Shown: positions 24,642-34,162, counted from the stretch's first letter. The stretch: DNA of 37,742 nucleotides from JBDNFP01 sp041689775 (GCA_041689775.1 JBDNFP010000368.1:1-37742), one strand, 5' to 3'. Numbers and translations: made by a program. The notes: a model not told the origin generated them from the letters alone.

Positions 24642-27600
24642 TTAGAATCGTGCGTTGAGACCGAAGGTTATAATCTTGGTAGCCGGAGCCAAGTCAGAGT
24701 TAATACCTTGGTTACCATTACTATTACCATTATCAAGTTCAACCTCAGGGTCGATACCTTTGTACTTGGTACGGTACTCCGAGAAGATAAATGGCTGCTG
24801 AATGCTGGAGAATACCCGGAGGCTTGTCATACCCAACTTGGCGGCTATGTTGGTTGGTACGTTATAACCAATGTTGATGTTACGTACTTTCAGGAATGAA
24901 CCGTCAAAATAACGAAGGGTTGAGCCATAACGAGGCGACTCCTGGTTTACGTTCGGACGCGGAAATTCGTTCGTTGGATTGTTTGGAGTCCAGTAGTCAA
25001 TATCCAAGTTATTATAACGACCGGCCAAGCTGTTGTTGCCCTGGTGGAAGTTACTGGTAATGAACTGACCAGCACGAGCGTAAATGAAGAAAGAAAGATC
25101 AAAACCTTTGTATTCAAAACGGTTGGTCAAACCAGCCACAAAATTAGGAACGGCTGAACCTAAGATCTGACGGTCATCTCCGTTGATAATACCATCACCG
25201 TTAAAGTCCTGGATTTTGATTTCACCCACCTTACTTTGAAAGCGTGCAGCCTCATCTACCTCGTTGGTCTGCCAGATACCGAGCTTCTTGTAGTCAAAAA
25301 CGACCGAAAGGGGCTCTCCGATAAAGCGACCAGCGGAAACGTCATCTATTTTGCCATTCGCTAGCGAAATGATTTCTTCTCGGTTACGGGTAAACATCAG
25401 ATCGGTGTTCCAACGGAAACCACCCTTATTGATATTAACCGTCGAAAGTGAGATTTCAAGACCACTATTCTTAGTCTGTCCGATGTTGGTTGTATACCCA
25501 CTAAATCCAGTAGAGTTAGGCAGGGGTTGTGGTGCAAGCAGATCGGTTGTGTTGGTAACGTAGTATTCAAGAGCACCCGAAATGCGGCCGCTGAAGAAGC
25601 TAAAATCAAGACCAGCATTTGCCGTAGCTGACGATTCCCAACGTAAATCGGGGTTTCCGATCGTACCCGGGCGGTATCCAAAGGCAGCGTTCTCGTCCCA
25701 GGCGTAGGAGGTTCTCTCCAATAGGGGCTGAGTTTGGTAAGGGTTGATGGCCTGGTTGCCGGTTGATCCGTAGCTCATTCGTAGCTTTGCCATATCCAAC
25801 CAACGTGCGTTCTGCAAGAATGACTCGCTGGAAATATTCCAACCCACCGCAACTGACGGAAAGTAACCGAACTTATTGTTAGCACCAAATCGTGAAGAAC
25901 CGTCTGCTCTAAGTGTGGCAGTCAATAGGTACTTCTCTTTGTAGTCATAGTTTACCCGCGCCATGTAAGACAGTAATGCCCATTGGGTAAGGGCCGTGCC
26001 AACACCACTCACCTGACTCGCACTACCTAAATTATAGAACTGCTGAGTAGTCGCCGGAATACCCGTCACGTTGATACCAGAAGTCTGATAATCGTCCTTT
26101 TGATAGGATTGTAACGCCGTAACATTCAGGTTATGTACCTGATTAAACTGCTTGGTATAGGTAAGAATGTTCTCAACGGTATAGTTAAACCGTAATTGAT
26201 TGGCTACGCTACCAGCCGCAGGAGCGCCGCGACGGGCGTTTGTTTCGGGAGCGAAGAAACGGCCATAACGATCAATATCAAAGTCAGGACCAAAGTTGAA
26301 GCGATACTTCAAGCCTTTCAGGATTGTCCACTCACCGTAGATAGAGTTGAATATACGGTAGTTCTTACGTTGGTCAATGATAGCGCCTGGCACGATTTCC
26401 GACAAAGGATTGGTACGTAAACCATCCTGAGTGGGTAAGAAAATCAAGTTACCATCTGCATCGTAGGGTACACCGAGAGGATTCTCCGACAATGCACCAC
26501 CGAGTGGATTAAAGTTTTCTCCGTTCCGCTCGCCGTAAACCGCAAAAGTAGAAGTACCTACTTTTAGTTTATCGTTAATTTTATGGTCAAGATTTATCCG
26601 GAAGGTATACCGTGTAAAATCTTGATTTTTAACAACGCCTTTGTCCTTGAAGAAGTTACCTGAGATATTAAACACCGTTTTCTCGGTTCCACCAGAAACA
26701 CTCACTTGATGACTCTGAATAGACCCGGTACGGAGCAAGGTACTTGGATAATCTGTACTACGCCCCAATCCAATTGACTCCAACTCAATGGGCTCAAATA
26801 GAGCGTCGTCGTTCGTGTAGTTTCCAACCGCCCGGCGCGACTCACGCTTGTATTCCGCAAACTGTGGCCCGTCCATTACATCAATTCTACCCAATGACTG
26901 ATTGATACCTCCGTAGGTATCAAAACTCACGGTAGTTTTACCGGCCGTACCACGTTTGGTAGTGACAATAACAACACCGTTGGCACCCCGCGAACCATAA
27001 ATGGCCGTTGAAGATGCATCCTTCAATACTTCCATGGAAGCAATATCATTGGGGTTGATGTCATCGATTCCACCAGATAGTGGGATACCATCAACAACGA
27101 ACAGTGGGTCGTTGGAAGCGTTGAACGAACGACGACCACGAATACGGATTTGGGGAGCTGAACCTGGCTTAGAACCCGCCTGATTAACGTCCACACCAGC
27201 CGCACGGCCTTGTAGTGCCTGACGGGCGTTGGTTACGGGTAACTCGCCAATTTCACGAGCACTAACTGATGATATAGCACCGGTTAACTGACTCTTTTTC
27301 TGAGTACCATACCCCACAACCACTAATTCATTCAGCGTTTTTAGGTCGACCGCCATGGTGATATCCACCTTACTGCGGCTTCCCACCGTAACTTCCTGGG
27401 TCACAAAACCTACCGCAGAAAACACAAGAACTGAATTATTTCCGTTAACATTAATTGCATACTTCCCATCCGCATCCGTCGTAGTACCAACGGTCGAACT
27501 TCTCAAAACTACGGTCACACCGGGCAAAGCAGACTTATCCTCACTAGACAGAATAACACCAGTCACAGCTTTATCCTGTGCCTGGGACAGTAAGGGACTC

Positions 27601-27701
27601 AACCCCAGTACCCACACTAAAAGAAAGGGTACCATCCTAGAAAATTGCCGAGCAATCTCGTCTTGCACTTCCCTAACTTGTTTGGTAAAAATTTTTTTCA
27701 T
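24642..27701 (-). CDS. SusC/RagA-family TonB-linked outer membrane transporter
   Basis: This 1019-residue TonB-dependent barrel imports oligosaccharides (or peptides) captured by SusD. A signal peptide ending LSPLLSQAQ is followed by a carboxypeptidase-regulatory-like domain (VTGVILSSEDKSALPGVTVVL). The TonB box/plug then starts with the SusC signature LNELVVVGYGTQKKSQLTGAISSVS, with the plug (LFVVDGIPLSGGIDDINPND) and a ~22-strand barrel to the C-terminal FGLNARF. No N-terminal STN domain is present, unlike the broken SusC at 35.6-36.3 kb, so control through a FecR/sigma cascade is not required by structure. It is nevertheless preceded by a short FecR-like gene (46 nt). All key blocks are intact. 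Confidence 0.94.
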   Translation of the reverse strand: MKKIFTKQVREVQDEIARQFSRMVPFLLVWVLGLSPLLSQAQDKAVTGVILSSEDKSALPGVTVVLRSSTVGTTTDADGKYAINVNGNNSVLVFSAVGFVTQEVTVGSRSKVDITMAVDLKTLNELVVVGYGTQKKSQLTGAISSVSAREIGELPVTNARQALQGRAAGVDVNQAGSKPGSAPQIRIRGRRSFNASNDPLFVVDGIPLSGGIDDINPNDIASMEVLKDASSTAIYGSRGANGVVIVTTKRGTAGKTTVSFDTYGGINQSLGRIDVMDGPQFAEYKRESRRAVGNYTNDDALFEPIELESIGLGRSTDYPSTLLRTGSIQSHQVSVSGGTEKTVFNISGNFFKDKGVVKNQDFTRYTFRINLDHKINDKLKVGTSTFAVYGERNGENFNPLGGALSENPLGVPYDADGNLIFLPTQDGLRTNPLSEIVPGAIIDQRKNYRIFNSIYGEWTILKGLKYRFNFGPDFDIDRYGRFFAPETNARRGAPAAGSVANQLRFNYTVENILTYTKQFNQVHNLNVTALQSYQKDDYQTSGINVTGIPATTQQFYNLGSASQVSGVGTALTQWALLSYMARVNYDYKEKYLLTATLRADGSSRFGANNKFGYFPSVAVGWNISSESFLQNARWLDMAKLRMSYGSTGNQAINPYQTQPLLERTSYAWDENAAFGYRPGTIGNPDLRWESSATANAGLDFSFFSGRISGALEYYVTNTTDLLAPQPLPNSTGFSGYTTNIGQTKNSGLEISLSTVNINKGGFRWNTDLMFTRNREEIISLANGKIDDVSAGRFIGEPLSVVFDYKKLGIWQTNEVDEAARFQSKVGEIKIQDFNGDGIINGDDRQILGSAVPNFVAGLTNRFEYKGFDLSFFIYARAGQFITSNFHQGNNSLAGRYNNLDIDYWTPNNPTNEFPRPNVNQESPRYGSTLRYFDGSFLKVRNINIGYNVPTNIAAKLGMTSLRVFSSIQQPFIFSEYRTKYKGIDPEVELDNGNSNGNQGINSDLAPATKIITFGLNARF

Positions 27702-27747
27702 GTTGGTTAATTGTTAAAGTTAAAAATTGACTCCACTCTCATTGGGT

Positions 27748-28236
27748 TTACTTATTGGTTAACACTTCTATTTTACTGGTACTGACTTTTTTAACCATCA
27801 TTTGGCTACTATCACTTTTACTTAGTATCATTTTTGGGGGAGGAAGAGGGAAAGTATTGGGTTCAAAAGAAAACCAGAGAATTACCAATAAAACTGTTGC
27901 CACAACTCCAGCACTCCATCGCAAAAAGTACCAGTTAGTGGCTATGGCCTTAACCGAGGGATCAAGGTGCTCCAATTCTGGCAGGGTTTCCACCGAGCTG
28001 CGGATCCGATTCCACAGGGTGCCCGCTTCTTCATGTGAAATTTCATTTGTATCCCACTCAGAGGCTGTATCAACTAACTCTTTGGCCAAATAGACCGTAT
28101 CAATCATGGAAGGGTGCTGGTCTATCCATCCTTTCCAAAACTTTCGTATCGGAGGATCATTAGGATTTTGAACCCACCTGATGAACAGGCGCTCCATCGC
28201 TAACTCTTCGGCTGTGTATTCCGAGTATGGCTTCAT
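27748..28236 (-). CDS. Short FecR-like protein lacking the FecR domain
   Basis: This 162-residue protein has the layout of the cytoplasmic and membrane part of a FecR anti-sigma factor: a helical N-terminal region (MERLFIRWVQNPNDPPIRKFWKGWIDQHP, about residues 14-42), resembling the FecR at 36.4 kb, then a single membrane helix (about 106-123, FLRWSAGVVATVLLVILWFSF). It then has only about 38 periplasmic residues, where a FecR normally has ~200. I chose ATG at 28236 because a longer frame from 28308 adds a tract that fits no FecR. It lies just ahead of susC. Either the FecR domain has been lost, or it is a deliberate short anti-sigma-like protein. No sigma gene is adjacent in the window. Confidence 0.6.
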   Translation of the reverse strand: MKPYSEYTAEELAMERLFIRWVQNPNDPPIRKFWKGWIDQHPSMIDTVYLAKELVDTASEWDTNEISHEEAGTLWNRIRSSVETLPELEHLDPSVKAIATNWYFLRWSAGVVATVLLVILWFSFEPNTFPLPPPKMILSKSDSSQMMVKKVSTSKIEVLTNK

Positions 28237-28598
28237 CGGTAGGTTTGAGAAGTGCAGCGGGCATCTGTTTCCGTCACGTATCCGAATGATACAATATCGG
28301 ACGCTCAATCAGGAATTTTACCCCTACAAGAATTTTACAAAATATTCGTAGAATCATTTAATAAAGTGACGATGGTGAGGCTTCTACTTAAAGGTTTAAA
28401 AACCTTTGAGTACCCATTTCCAAATCATTTTCTGACTCCTAAGTCCATTAAAAGGCCCTTATCCAAGCATTACTACTAGCTTGATGAAGAGGATAATTAA
28501 TAAAATATGTAAACGGTACTATCCGAAGCTAAGTAAGAAAGGGGCCTTCCGATGGAAGGCCCCTTTCTTAACAAGCCATCAATCTTTATAAAGAATAC
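28237..28598. other. 362-nt intergenic region upstream of the short FecR-like gene
   Basis: It holds the strong hairpin at 28535-28569 and otherwise A/T-rich sequence without a recognisable gene. It probably contains the promoter for the short FecR/SusC/SusD unit on the minus strand; I could not find an exact consensus -7 box. Confidence 0.5.
28535..28569. terminator. Strong symmetric terminator after the heparinase-like gene remnant
   Basis: AAGAAAGGGGCCTTCC (28535-28550) pairs perfectly with GGAAGGCCCCTTTCTT (28554-28569) across GAT. It lies about 30 nt past the original stop (28599) of the minus-strand heparinase-type gene, where it would have ended the second glycan locus. This position supports reading 28599-28725 as the true 3' end of that gene. 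Confidence 0.88.
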
Positions 28599-28733
28599 CT
28601 ACTTATTTTTCATCTTCCATTCATCCAAAGCCTGTGTTTTACTACCCTCCTTTGAGGCCGAAAAGGTTGCCGTAAACCACCGGGATGATCCCGCCGGAAT
28701 AGTTGCTTCAAATCCAACCAGTACTGTACCCAA
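28599..28733 (-). pseudogene. Severed 3' end of the heparinase II/III-family gene
   Basis: This is the original C-terminal end of the gene at 28886-30712, cut off by the 195-bp element at 28734-28928. Read on the minus strand from the target-site copy (28733-28726), the frame runs LGT-VLVGFEATIPAGSS-RWFTATFSA and ends LDEWKMKNK at the TAG at 28599-28601. The stretch from 28725 adds 41 residues and a stop. Its phase matches the upstream gene exactly when the element and one target copy are removed, giving a 636-residue protein. As it stands this fragment has no start and is presumably untranslated. Confidence 0.85.
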
Positions 28734-28936
28734 ACAGGGCTTTCTTATAAAAACTTATTTCGACCAGAATTGGGTATTTTGCATCACAAAGGAGATAGGA
28801 AAGTAGTTATTTTAGTACTGATTCAGGTTCAACCGACCACAAAGGTTACTAAATATGAGACTTTTTTCTAACCTTTTACCATATTTTATATAATTATAAG
28901 AGTATTAATTTTTATAAGAAAACCCTGTGTACCCAA
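28726..28936. repeat. 8-bp target-site duplication flanking the small element
   Basis: GTACCCAA occurs at 28726-28733 and 28929-28936, exactly abutting the element's inverted ends. Because both copies are preceded by T and followed by A, the duplication can also be read as 9-10 bp (TGTACCCAAA), with the element then starting at CAGGG. Confidence 0.88.
28734..28928. mobile_element. 195-bp MITE-like element inserted in the heparinase-type gene
   Basis: This is a non-coding, A/T-rich small element. Its left end is ACAGGGCTTTCTTATAAAAA (28734-28753) and its right end (28909-28928) is the inverse, differing at one base of 20. It is flanked by the 8-bp direct repeat GTACCCAA. The interior has no open frame of transposase character, so it would need a transposase supplied elsewhere. 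An 8-10-bp duplication and CAGGG ends would fit DDE families such as ISAs1 or others with 8-bp duplications, but I cannot assign it firmly. The insertion adds 13 codons and a stop to the interrupted gene. No second copy was seen in the window. Confidence 0.88.
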
Positions 28937-30712
28937 ATTAGGGGCATCATAATCGTGGGGAGGAACCGTCGACCAGGTTTTTATCACAACGGGAGACTCA
29001 CTGCCAAAGGTTAAATACATTTGTTTGCCATTCTGCACCAATTGCGCGGTAGTATCATCCAACACCTTTACTTCGGCGGGGGTAAGTAAAGTCCAGCGAA
29101 GCGTTCTTTCCTTCTCTGCTCCACTAATTTCATCCCTAACCACCACAAACTTTTCGTCCCGGAGGCTTATTCCTCTTTTGACCCAGGCAACCTGACCTTT
29201 GTAAACCGACGAAAGATCAGAAATAACACTCATGCTATTGGGGCTATCATCCCAGGCATCAATCTGGGCGTAGCCATCAACCCGTTGATACTCCCCATCA
29301 AAAGTCAGGGTATTGTGCACCAGATTATTATACCTGAAAATATCCCAGCGTTCGGCATCCTGGGGCCTGCCAAACAATTTTATTCCTTTTTCTTCCAGCG
29401 AGTTATAATTCTGCGGACCAAAATCCATCGCCCATCGTTCTCCCTGCGCATCAATCACAAACGATCCTACATCCATGTGCGCATGATTGACCGATGCCGA
29501 CCCAGCCTTGAAACCAACAAAAATAGCATTAGAATTTTCCCAGGAAGTTCTGAACATTGCCACGGGGCTCGGTCCTTGTCCAACCCACATTTTCTTTTTT
29601 GGCTGGGTTATTTCCGAACCTTTCAATTCAGCGCCCCAGATAAGTAACGCCGGTAGCAACCGGTCGTTGGCAAAATCAGGGATGGGGTTTTTCCCTAGTA
29701 ATTTTTTCTGCAACCATAGTAAGCTGGGGTCGTTTTTCCGGGCGGCAAACCAGAATAACGCCGGGCTAATACCTTCATTCGAACCACTATCTCCCCAATT
29801 ATGAACCAAGCCGGTGGGTCCCACCATATGCTGGTAAAAGGACGCGGTTTCAAGAAATCCTTTCGTCTTGGCTAATCCAAAATCAGTTTTAAAGGCTCGT
29901 TCCAACGCGCTCAGAAACATTACATTAAAACTCGTACCGTATCCCCAATAGCCGTAGCCTTCCGGGTAGCCACCATCCGGCCCATAAGGCTCCATGGATT
30001 TAGGAATAGTTTCCAGAGCCCAGCTTATCACCTTTCCGGCCAGTTCTGGCTCGTGTTCCGAGATAGCCAATGCCCCATAAATCATCCCGGCATTACACAC
30101 CTGATTCCAATTATGTTCAGCGTTTAGAAACCAGTTGTATTTACTATCCAAAGAGGGGGCGATACCTTTTTCCAAGATCGCCTTCCGTAGGGTTTTCCGG
30201 TTTTCATCCGAGAGTGAATCGTACAACCAATCATAACCAATCGCGACGGCCATGGTCATTTCGGCTACGTCGAGAAAATGGGACGGATTCCAATCAGAAA
30301 AAGCAGCGACAGCCAACATCTCTTTTTCGGCCCGACGCAAGTACTTATCCTGTTTCGTGATTCGGTAAGCGTAGGATAATTGAAAAATTCTGCGGAGCGC
30401 TTCCCTGGATTTATCCAATAGCCTCCTACCAATCAGTTTCCTTTCTACGGGTGGTATTGATTGCAAACGATTACATTCCGCAAGGATAGCAACGTGTACT
30501 TTTTGAAGATTTTGATCTTGCCCAACTCTAATCAATAGCCCCTTTTCCTCTCCTTTCAATAACAGCAATCTGGGGTGATCTACTTTTTGGGAGGATAGCA
30601 TCCGGGAAATACTACTGCTATCCTGACCGTACTCAATTGAAACAGGGGGCTGACAACTCCCCGTTACATAAATTAATACAAAGCAAAATGTGAAAAGCTC
30701 TTTCATTTTCAA
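28886..30712 (-). pseudogene. Heparinase II/III-family polysaccharide lyase, 3' end disrupted
   Basis: This is a predicted lipid-anchored lyase for uronic-acid polysaccharides. The lipoprotein signal MKMKELFTFCFVLIYVTGSC ends in the anchor Cys. An (alpha/alpha)-toroid follows with the catalytic-type block NWFLNAEHNWNQVCNAG, and the heparinase II/III beta domain contains SVNHAHMDVGSFVIDAQGERWAMDFG with conserved His. The natural frame is truncated: the last 13 residues (QGFLIKINTLIII) come from the inserted element, replacing the original 41-residue end. The catalytic regions are upstream of the break, so a shortened 608-residue protein may still fold, but the final strands of the beta domain are lost. 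It follows the alginate-lyase-like gene by 10 nt. The substrate (heparin-, alginate- or glucuronan-like) is not resolved. Confidence 0.85.
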
Positions 30713-30722
30713 TGGGTGTTGG

Positions 30723-32783
30723 TTAGTTCATTAAAATCTTTCCTTCACGACTTATCTTTTCGGGGGTCTTTACGTGTAAATTCCCCTCGTAAGTATTTTT
30801 ACTTATTTCTCCATTTTTCAGCGCATAAGACTCTACCCCGTAGCCATTGTTGTATTGAATCGTATTGTTCTTAACGACCACACCATCTGACCCATGGTAA
30901 AGATATTCTACCAAAACACCCGACCGATCGTTGGCTTCAATCAGGCTACTGGTTAAGCTCACTTTGCTGGATTCCGTGATCAGTACCCCATAATGAGCGT
31001 TTCTCGCAATTTCACTATTTGTGACTATAACCTCTGACGAATGATCCAACACCAGGCCGCTTCCGTGGGGGGAGGTAACAAGGCGGCACCCTTCTATTTC
31101 TACTTTTTGACAGTGCCTCAGCAACAAATTGTGCTGCAGCTTCGGACCGGGCACAACGCTGCCGCCGTTTTCATTAAAGTCGCAGGATTGGACAAGTACC
31201 TCGGACACCCCGGCAATAAAGACCCCATTGAAAGTAAAATTTCGAACGGTTAGATTGAGAAAGCTAAGTTTTTTCATTCCGTTTTCCGTTGGTGAAACAA
31301 AAAGTATCCCACCCCGATTAGCGTTAGAACGAAACGATCGGCTGCTGTTCGGATCAGTACCCGGCTGAGATCTAATGGCTCCTTCCAGTACAAAATCACG
31401 CAGAGTAACGTCATGCATATTTTCAGAAGCATTGACGAGCGCATCACGGACACCAGAAGCGGGATCAAGGAAAAGAATAGTACCTACCCCCTCCCCCGCC
31501 AAAGTTACCCCGCTGGGTATTTTCAAGGTTGTGGGTAAGGTATGTAATCCACCCGTTGCCACTACCCATTTACCGGTCCCGGCGATGCTGTTGAGTGCAT
31601 CCTGGATTGACTCTCCCGGCATGACCCGTACGGCATCTTCGGGAACGTTACGTTCCCGAACTGCCAGAGCCCCCGCAATGTATCCAATGGTACTAGCCTG
31701 AGGGACAGTTTGCTTTTTTTGAGGGATCGAAAACGATTTCCGAACCGAACTAAGTACCGACCGGGAAGCCAAAGGCCGGACAGAATCAGCGGCAATTCTG
31801 GTGTTGGTCAATTCTATGCCCTGGGCAGCGTAGTGGCGATATACATATTCATAATCATCACGGAGGGTTTTGGCTCGCTCCGAAATTATTCCGTAACAAT
31901 GGGGTATTTTGCCCAATAGAAATCCAGCGGTGTATTCATAACCAAGAGCCAGCCTATTATCGGCCATGGAAAAAACATCAACTCCTTGCGTAAAGGCAAT
32001 CTGACCAGCGCCGACAAATTCACCAAGACCTAATTGAACATGAGCCTGATCTCTGGCACTTTCCTGACATTCGCCACTCGGATAAATGTATTTAAAAAGG
32101 CTCCCGTTGACGGGTCCGTGCACTAAGTGATCGATGGCATTATCAAACATGGCCCGGTTGTCCGTAAAAACCGCCGTGGCCAGCAAAGTATGAATAATAG
32201 CACCGTCCCAATTGCCGTTTGCTTGCGGAAAGTAGTAGCGCAATAACGGGTAATAGACGGTTGTCAGCATTTGACTAAACTGCCCGGTATCCTGAGCTTC
32301 CCACCCCGAACCCGGAGTGTAGCGAAGAATTTCGGCGGCATTGCAAAACAAATGACCCGTCCAGGCAGCTAGTAACTTGGCATCGTTGTAGTCAAAATCC
32401 CAGAGAGTAGCTGACCATGCCCTGACAATTTCGAGCGATTTATCAGCGTAAGCTTTCTCACCGGTGATGTACCAGATAATAGCGCAGTTGTAGGCCATAT
32501 TGGCACCTTTTGACAGGTCATTCCCTCCGATATTGGGTTTTCCGTAGGATCCCCGAAGGACGTGTGTGAAAGGTGTTACCAGAAAATCAAGGCTCGTGGT
32601 TGCTTTAAGCCTCTCAAATGCTCCTTTATAAGGCTCTACTCCCTGCAAAACCTGTTGCTTCATAAAAGCAAGGTCCTGGGCAGTTTGGTTTATACCTGGA
32701 TGAGTAAAATTCTGGCCAAGGGAGGAAGAATGCAGAAGGAGAGATAAGCCGAGGATGAGTGGAGCAAAAATTTTCGTTTTCAT
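30723..32783 (-). CDS. Alginate-lyase-like / parallel beta-helix fusion protein
   Basis: This 686-residue exported enzyme has a signal peptide (MKTKIFAPLILGLSLLLHSSSLGQ). Residues ~25-330 form an alginate-lyase-type (alpha/alpha) domain with GNDLSKGANMAYNCAIIWY, NGNWDGAIIHTLLATAVF and GECQESARDQAHVQLGLGEF, the last holding the likely catalytic Arg/His region. A Ser-rich linker near 345-370 leads into a C-terminal right-handed beta-helix: it opens with MPGESIQDALNSI and has repeated N-rich turns such as NGVFIAGVSEVLVQSCDFNENGG. The first domain resembles PL38-type or related glucuronan/alginate lyases more than PL5; that is a judgement by eye. The fusion suggests a lyase tethered to a second glycan-binding or cleaving module. 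The sequence looks intact. It is 10 nt ahead of the heparinase-like gene. Confidence 0.8.
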   Translation of the reverse strand: MKTKIFAPLILGLSLLLHSSSLGQNFTHPGINQTAQDLAFMKQQVLQGVEPYKGAFERLKATTSLDFLVTPFTHVLRGSYGKPNIGGNDLSKGANMAYNCAIIWYITGEKAYADKSLEIVRAWSATLWDFDYNDAKLLAAWTGHLFCNAAEILRYTPGSGWEAQDTGQFSQMLTTVYYPLLRYYFPQANGNWDGAIIHTLLATAVFTDNRAMFDNAIDHLVHGPVNGSLFKYIYPSGECQESARDQAHVQLGLGEFVGAGQIAFTQGVDVFSMADNRLALGYEYTAGFLLGKIPHCYGIISERAKTLRDDYEYVYRHYAAQGIELTNTRIAADSVRPLASRSVLSSVRKSFSIPQKKQTVPQASTIGYIAGALAVRERNVPEDAVRVMPGESIQDALNSIAGTGKWVVATGGLHTLPTTLKIPSGVTLAGEGVGTILFLDPASGVRDALVNASENMHDVTLRDFVLEGAIRSQPGTDPNSSRSFRSNANRGGILFVSPTENGMKKLSFLNLTVRNFTFNGVFIAGVSEVLVQSCDFNENGGSVVPGPKLQHNLLLRHCQKVEIEGCRLVTSPHGSGLVLDHSSEVIVTNSEIARNAHYGVLITESSKVSLTSSLIEANDRSGVLVEYLYHGSDGVVVKNNTIQYNNGYGVESYALKNGEISKNTYEGNLHVKTPEKISREGKILMN

Positions 32784-32890
32784 TCAATTGGAGTTGGGTT
32801 GAAAAAGGAGCTGTTTTAGATAAACCTGCTTGACACTAAGCCCTTTTACTCGCCAATCTACCTGAAAACAAGCTCGCTTGGGTGAGTTTC

Positions 32891-32926
32891 AACAAAAAGG
32901 GTATTCTGATTCCTACCAGAATACCC
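32891..32926 (-). terminator. Terminator inside the second glycan locus
   Basis: GGGTATTCTG (32899-32908) pairs with CAGAATACCC (32917-32926), followed on the minus strand by a T-rich run (complement of AACAAAAA at 32891-32898). It lies between the broken lipoprotein gene and the lyase genes, so it should lower or separate expression of the lyases. Confidence 0.8.
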
Positions 32927-32936
32927 CTACTAAGAA

Positions 32937-33928
32937 TTAATTCATGGTGTAACGCTTGATGCTGATTCTGGCACTTTGATTACCATTGTTTACCGAATTC
33001 ATGAAGATATAAGCCCGATATTTTCCATCAGCAGTTTCAACCCATGCACCCGCTTCGGAGCGCATATTAACGGCGTAGTCTGGGGCATCCGCAATATTCA
33101 GCTGTTCAAAATCTAGGTCATCAATAAAAACGCTGAACTGCAAACGTGCCAAATGGAAATCTCTCAGGTTCCACACCTTGCTGATTTTAGCACTACGGTT
33201 TACCCCGGAAGGTAAGGTTATCCCGGGTAGGTATTCCACGCTGGCCGAAGGCGCTACCAAGGCGTGATTGAAGGTAATTCCGGGAATAGACCGGTAAAGG
33301 TACACAAGGTCAATTTTTCCCAGATTCTGAGCGGCTTCGGCGGCGGTATATACTTTTAAATCTTCCAGAGAAATATAAGCCTTACCCTTATCCTGCATAT
33401 CAAGATCCAACACCATATCCATTTTAGCGATAGTGTAGGGCCCCATGGTATGGGTTACTTTTTCGCCCGTACTACTTGTTGTGATAAATTCAAAGGATAC
33501 TTTCTGTCCCTTCGCCGATTCCGGAATCCGGTAGTAGTAGCGCAAAGTAGCCGCTGAGGTATCTGCGGTGAAATTAATACTGGTCGTTCCGCCCTCGTTA
33601 AGAAGGGGCTGGCCCACCGTAACTCCGATATCGTTGCCGCTTCTGTATAGTAGGATTTATTTTCCAAGTAGGTACCTGCGGCTCCCGGAATAGAAGCTTT
33701 CACCTCAGCCGAGGCTAACTTGCCCTGAGCAGAAGGAAGCGCCATGGCGAAAGCAAATTCAATTTCCTGCCCCACTACATTGGGACCCAAGCTTCTTTTA
33801 ATTACATCCGACTGAAAACCCACCTTTTTCAAAGGCGTAATCGTGGGATTATCCGAAGTATCGCAGGCTGCCAAGCCGATCAATACAAGCGTAGCGACCA
33901 ATATGTGTTTGAAATAATTACGTTGCAT
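32937..33928 (-). pseudogene. Frameshifted surface lipoprotein of a polysaccharide locus
   Basis: Two overlapping frames make one gene. The first (from 33928) starts MQRNYFKHILVATLVLIGLAACDTSDN, a lipoprotein signal with Cys22, and reads well to ENKSYYT. It then goes out of frame near 33644-33652. The second picks up as RSGNDIGVTVGQPLL and runs to the true stop at 32937. The total is 992 nt, so adding one base gives 331 whole codons and a 330-residue protein, which points to a single-base deletion. The restored protein has two beta-rich parts, the second containing FSVFIDDLDFEQLNIADAPDY. It resembles surface lipoproteins that sit beside SusCD (DUF4466-like, uncertain), with a likely glycan-binding role. 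Confidence 0.8.
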
Positions 33929-33943
33929 AATTTCTGGGGTTTA

Positions 33944-34162
33944 TCAGGGTTTCTGAAAAGTTATATACACGGTATAGGGCTTAATAACCTTCCGGTTTCC
34001 GGATATTACACTGAATATTTTAGGATTAGCCAGATCCGAGAAATCGACTTTCCCGGTAATCTTAGGTGTGAGCTTGGCATCCGTTACGAGCGAAAACTGC
34101 AGGAACACATTTTTCAGATCCGTGCCAAAAAACACTTCAACATTGATAGTCTGGGCTACGTA
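33944..34162 (-). pseudogene. DUF5018-like lipoprotein remnant fused to SusC
   Basis: The last 72 residues of the chimeric frame are not TonB-barrel sequence. They read INVEVFFGTDLKNVFLQFSL, then TGKVDFSDLANPKIFSV, and end KPYTVYITFQKP, the pattern of DUF5018-type immunoglobulin-like surface lipoproteins near susD genes. They join SusC sequence in frame after SSRNDRL near 34163. I read this as the 3' end of a separate lipoprotein gene left behind by a deletion. Confidence 0.65.

Noticed and set aside
28552..28806. An 84-codon plus-strand open frame spanning the terminator and the element's left half
   Set aside because: It is the shadow of the severed heparinase-type 3' end plus element sequence; its QGFLIK end arises from the inverted repeat.
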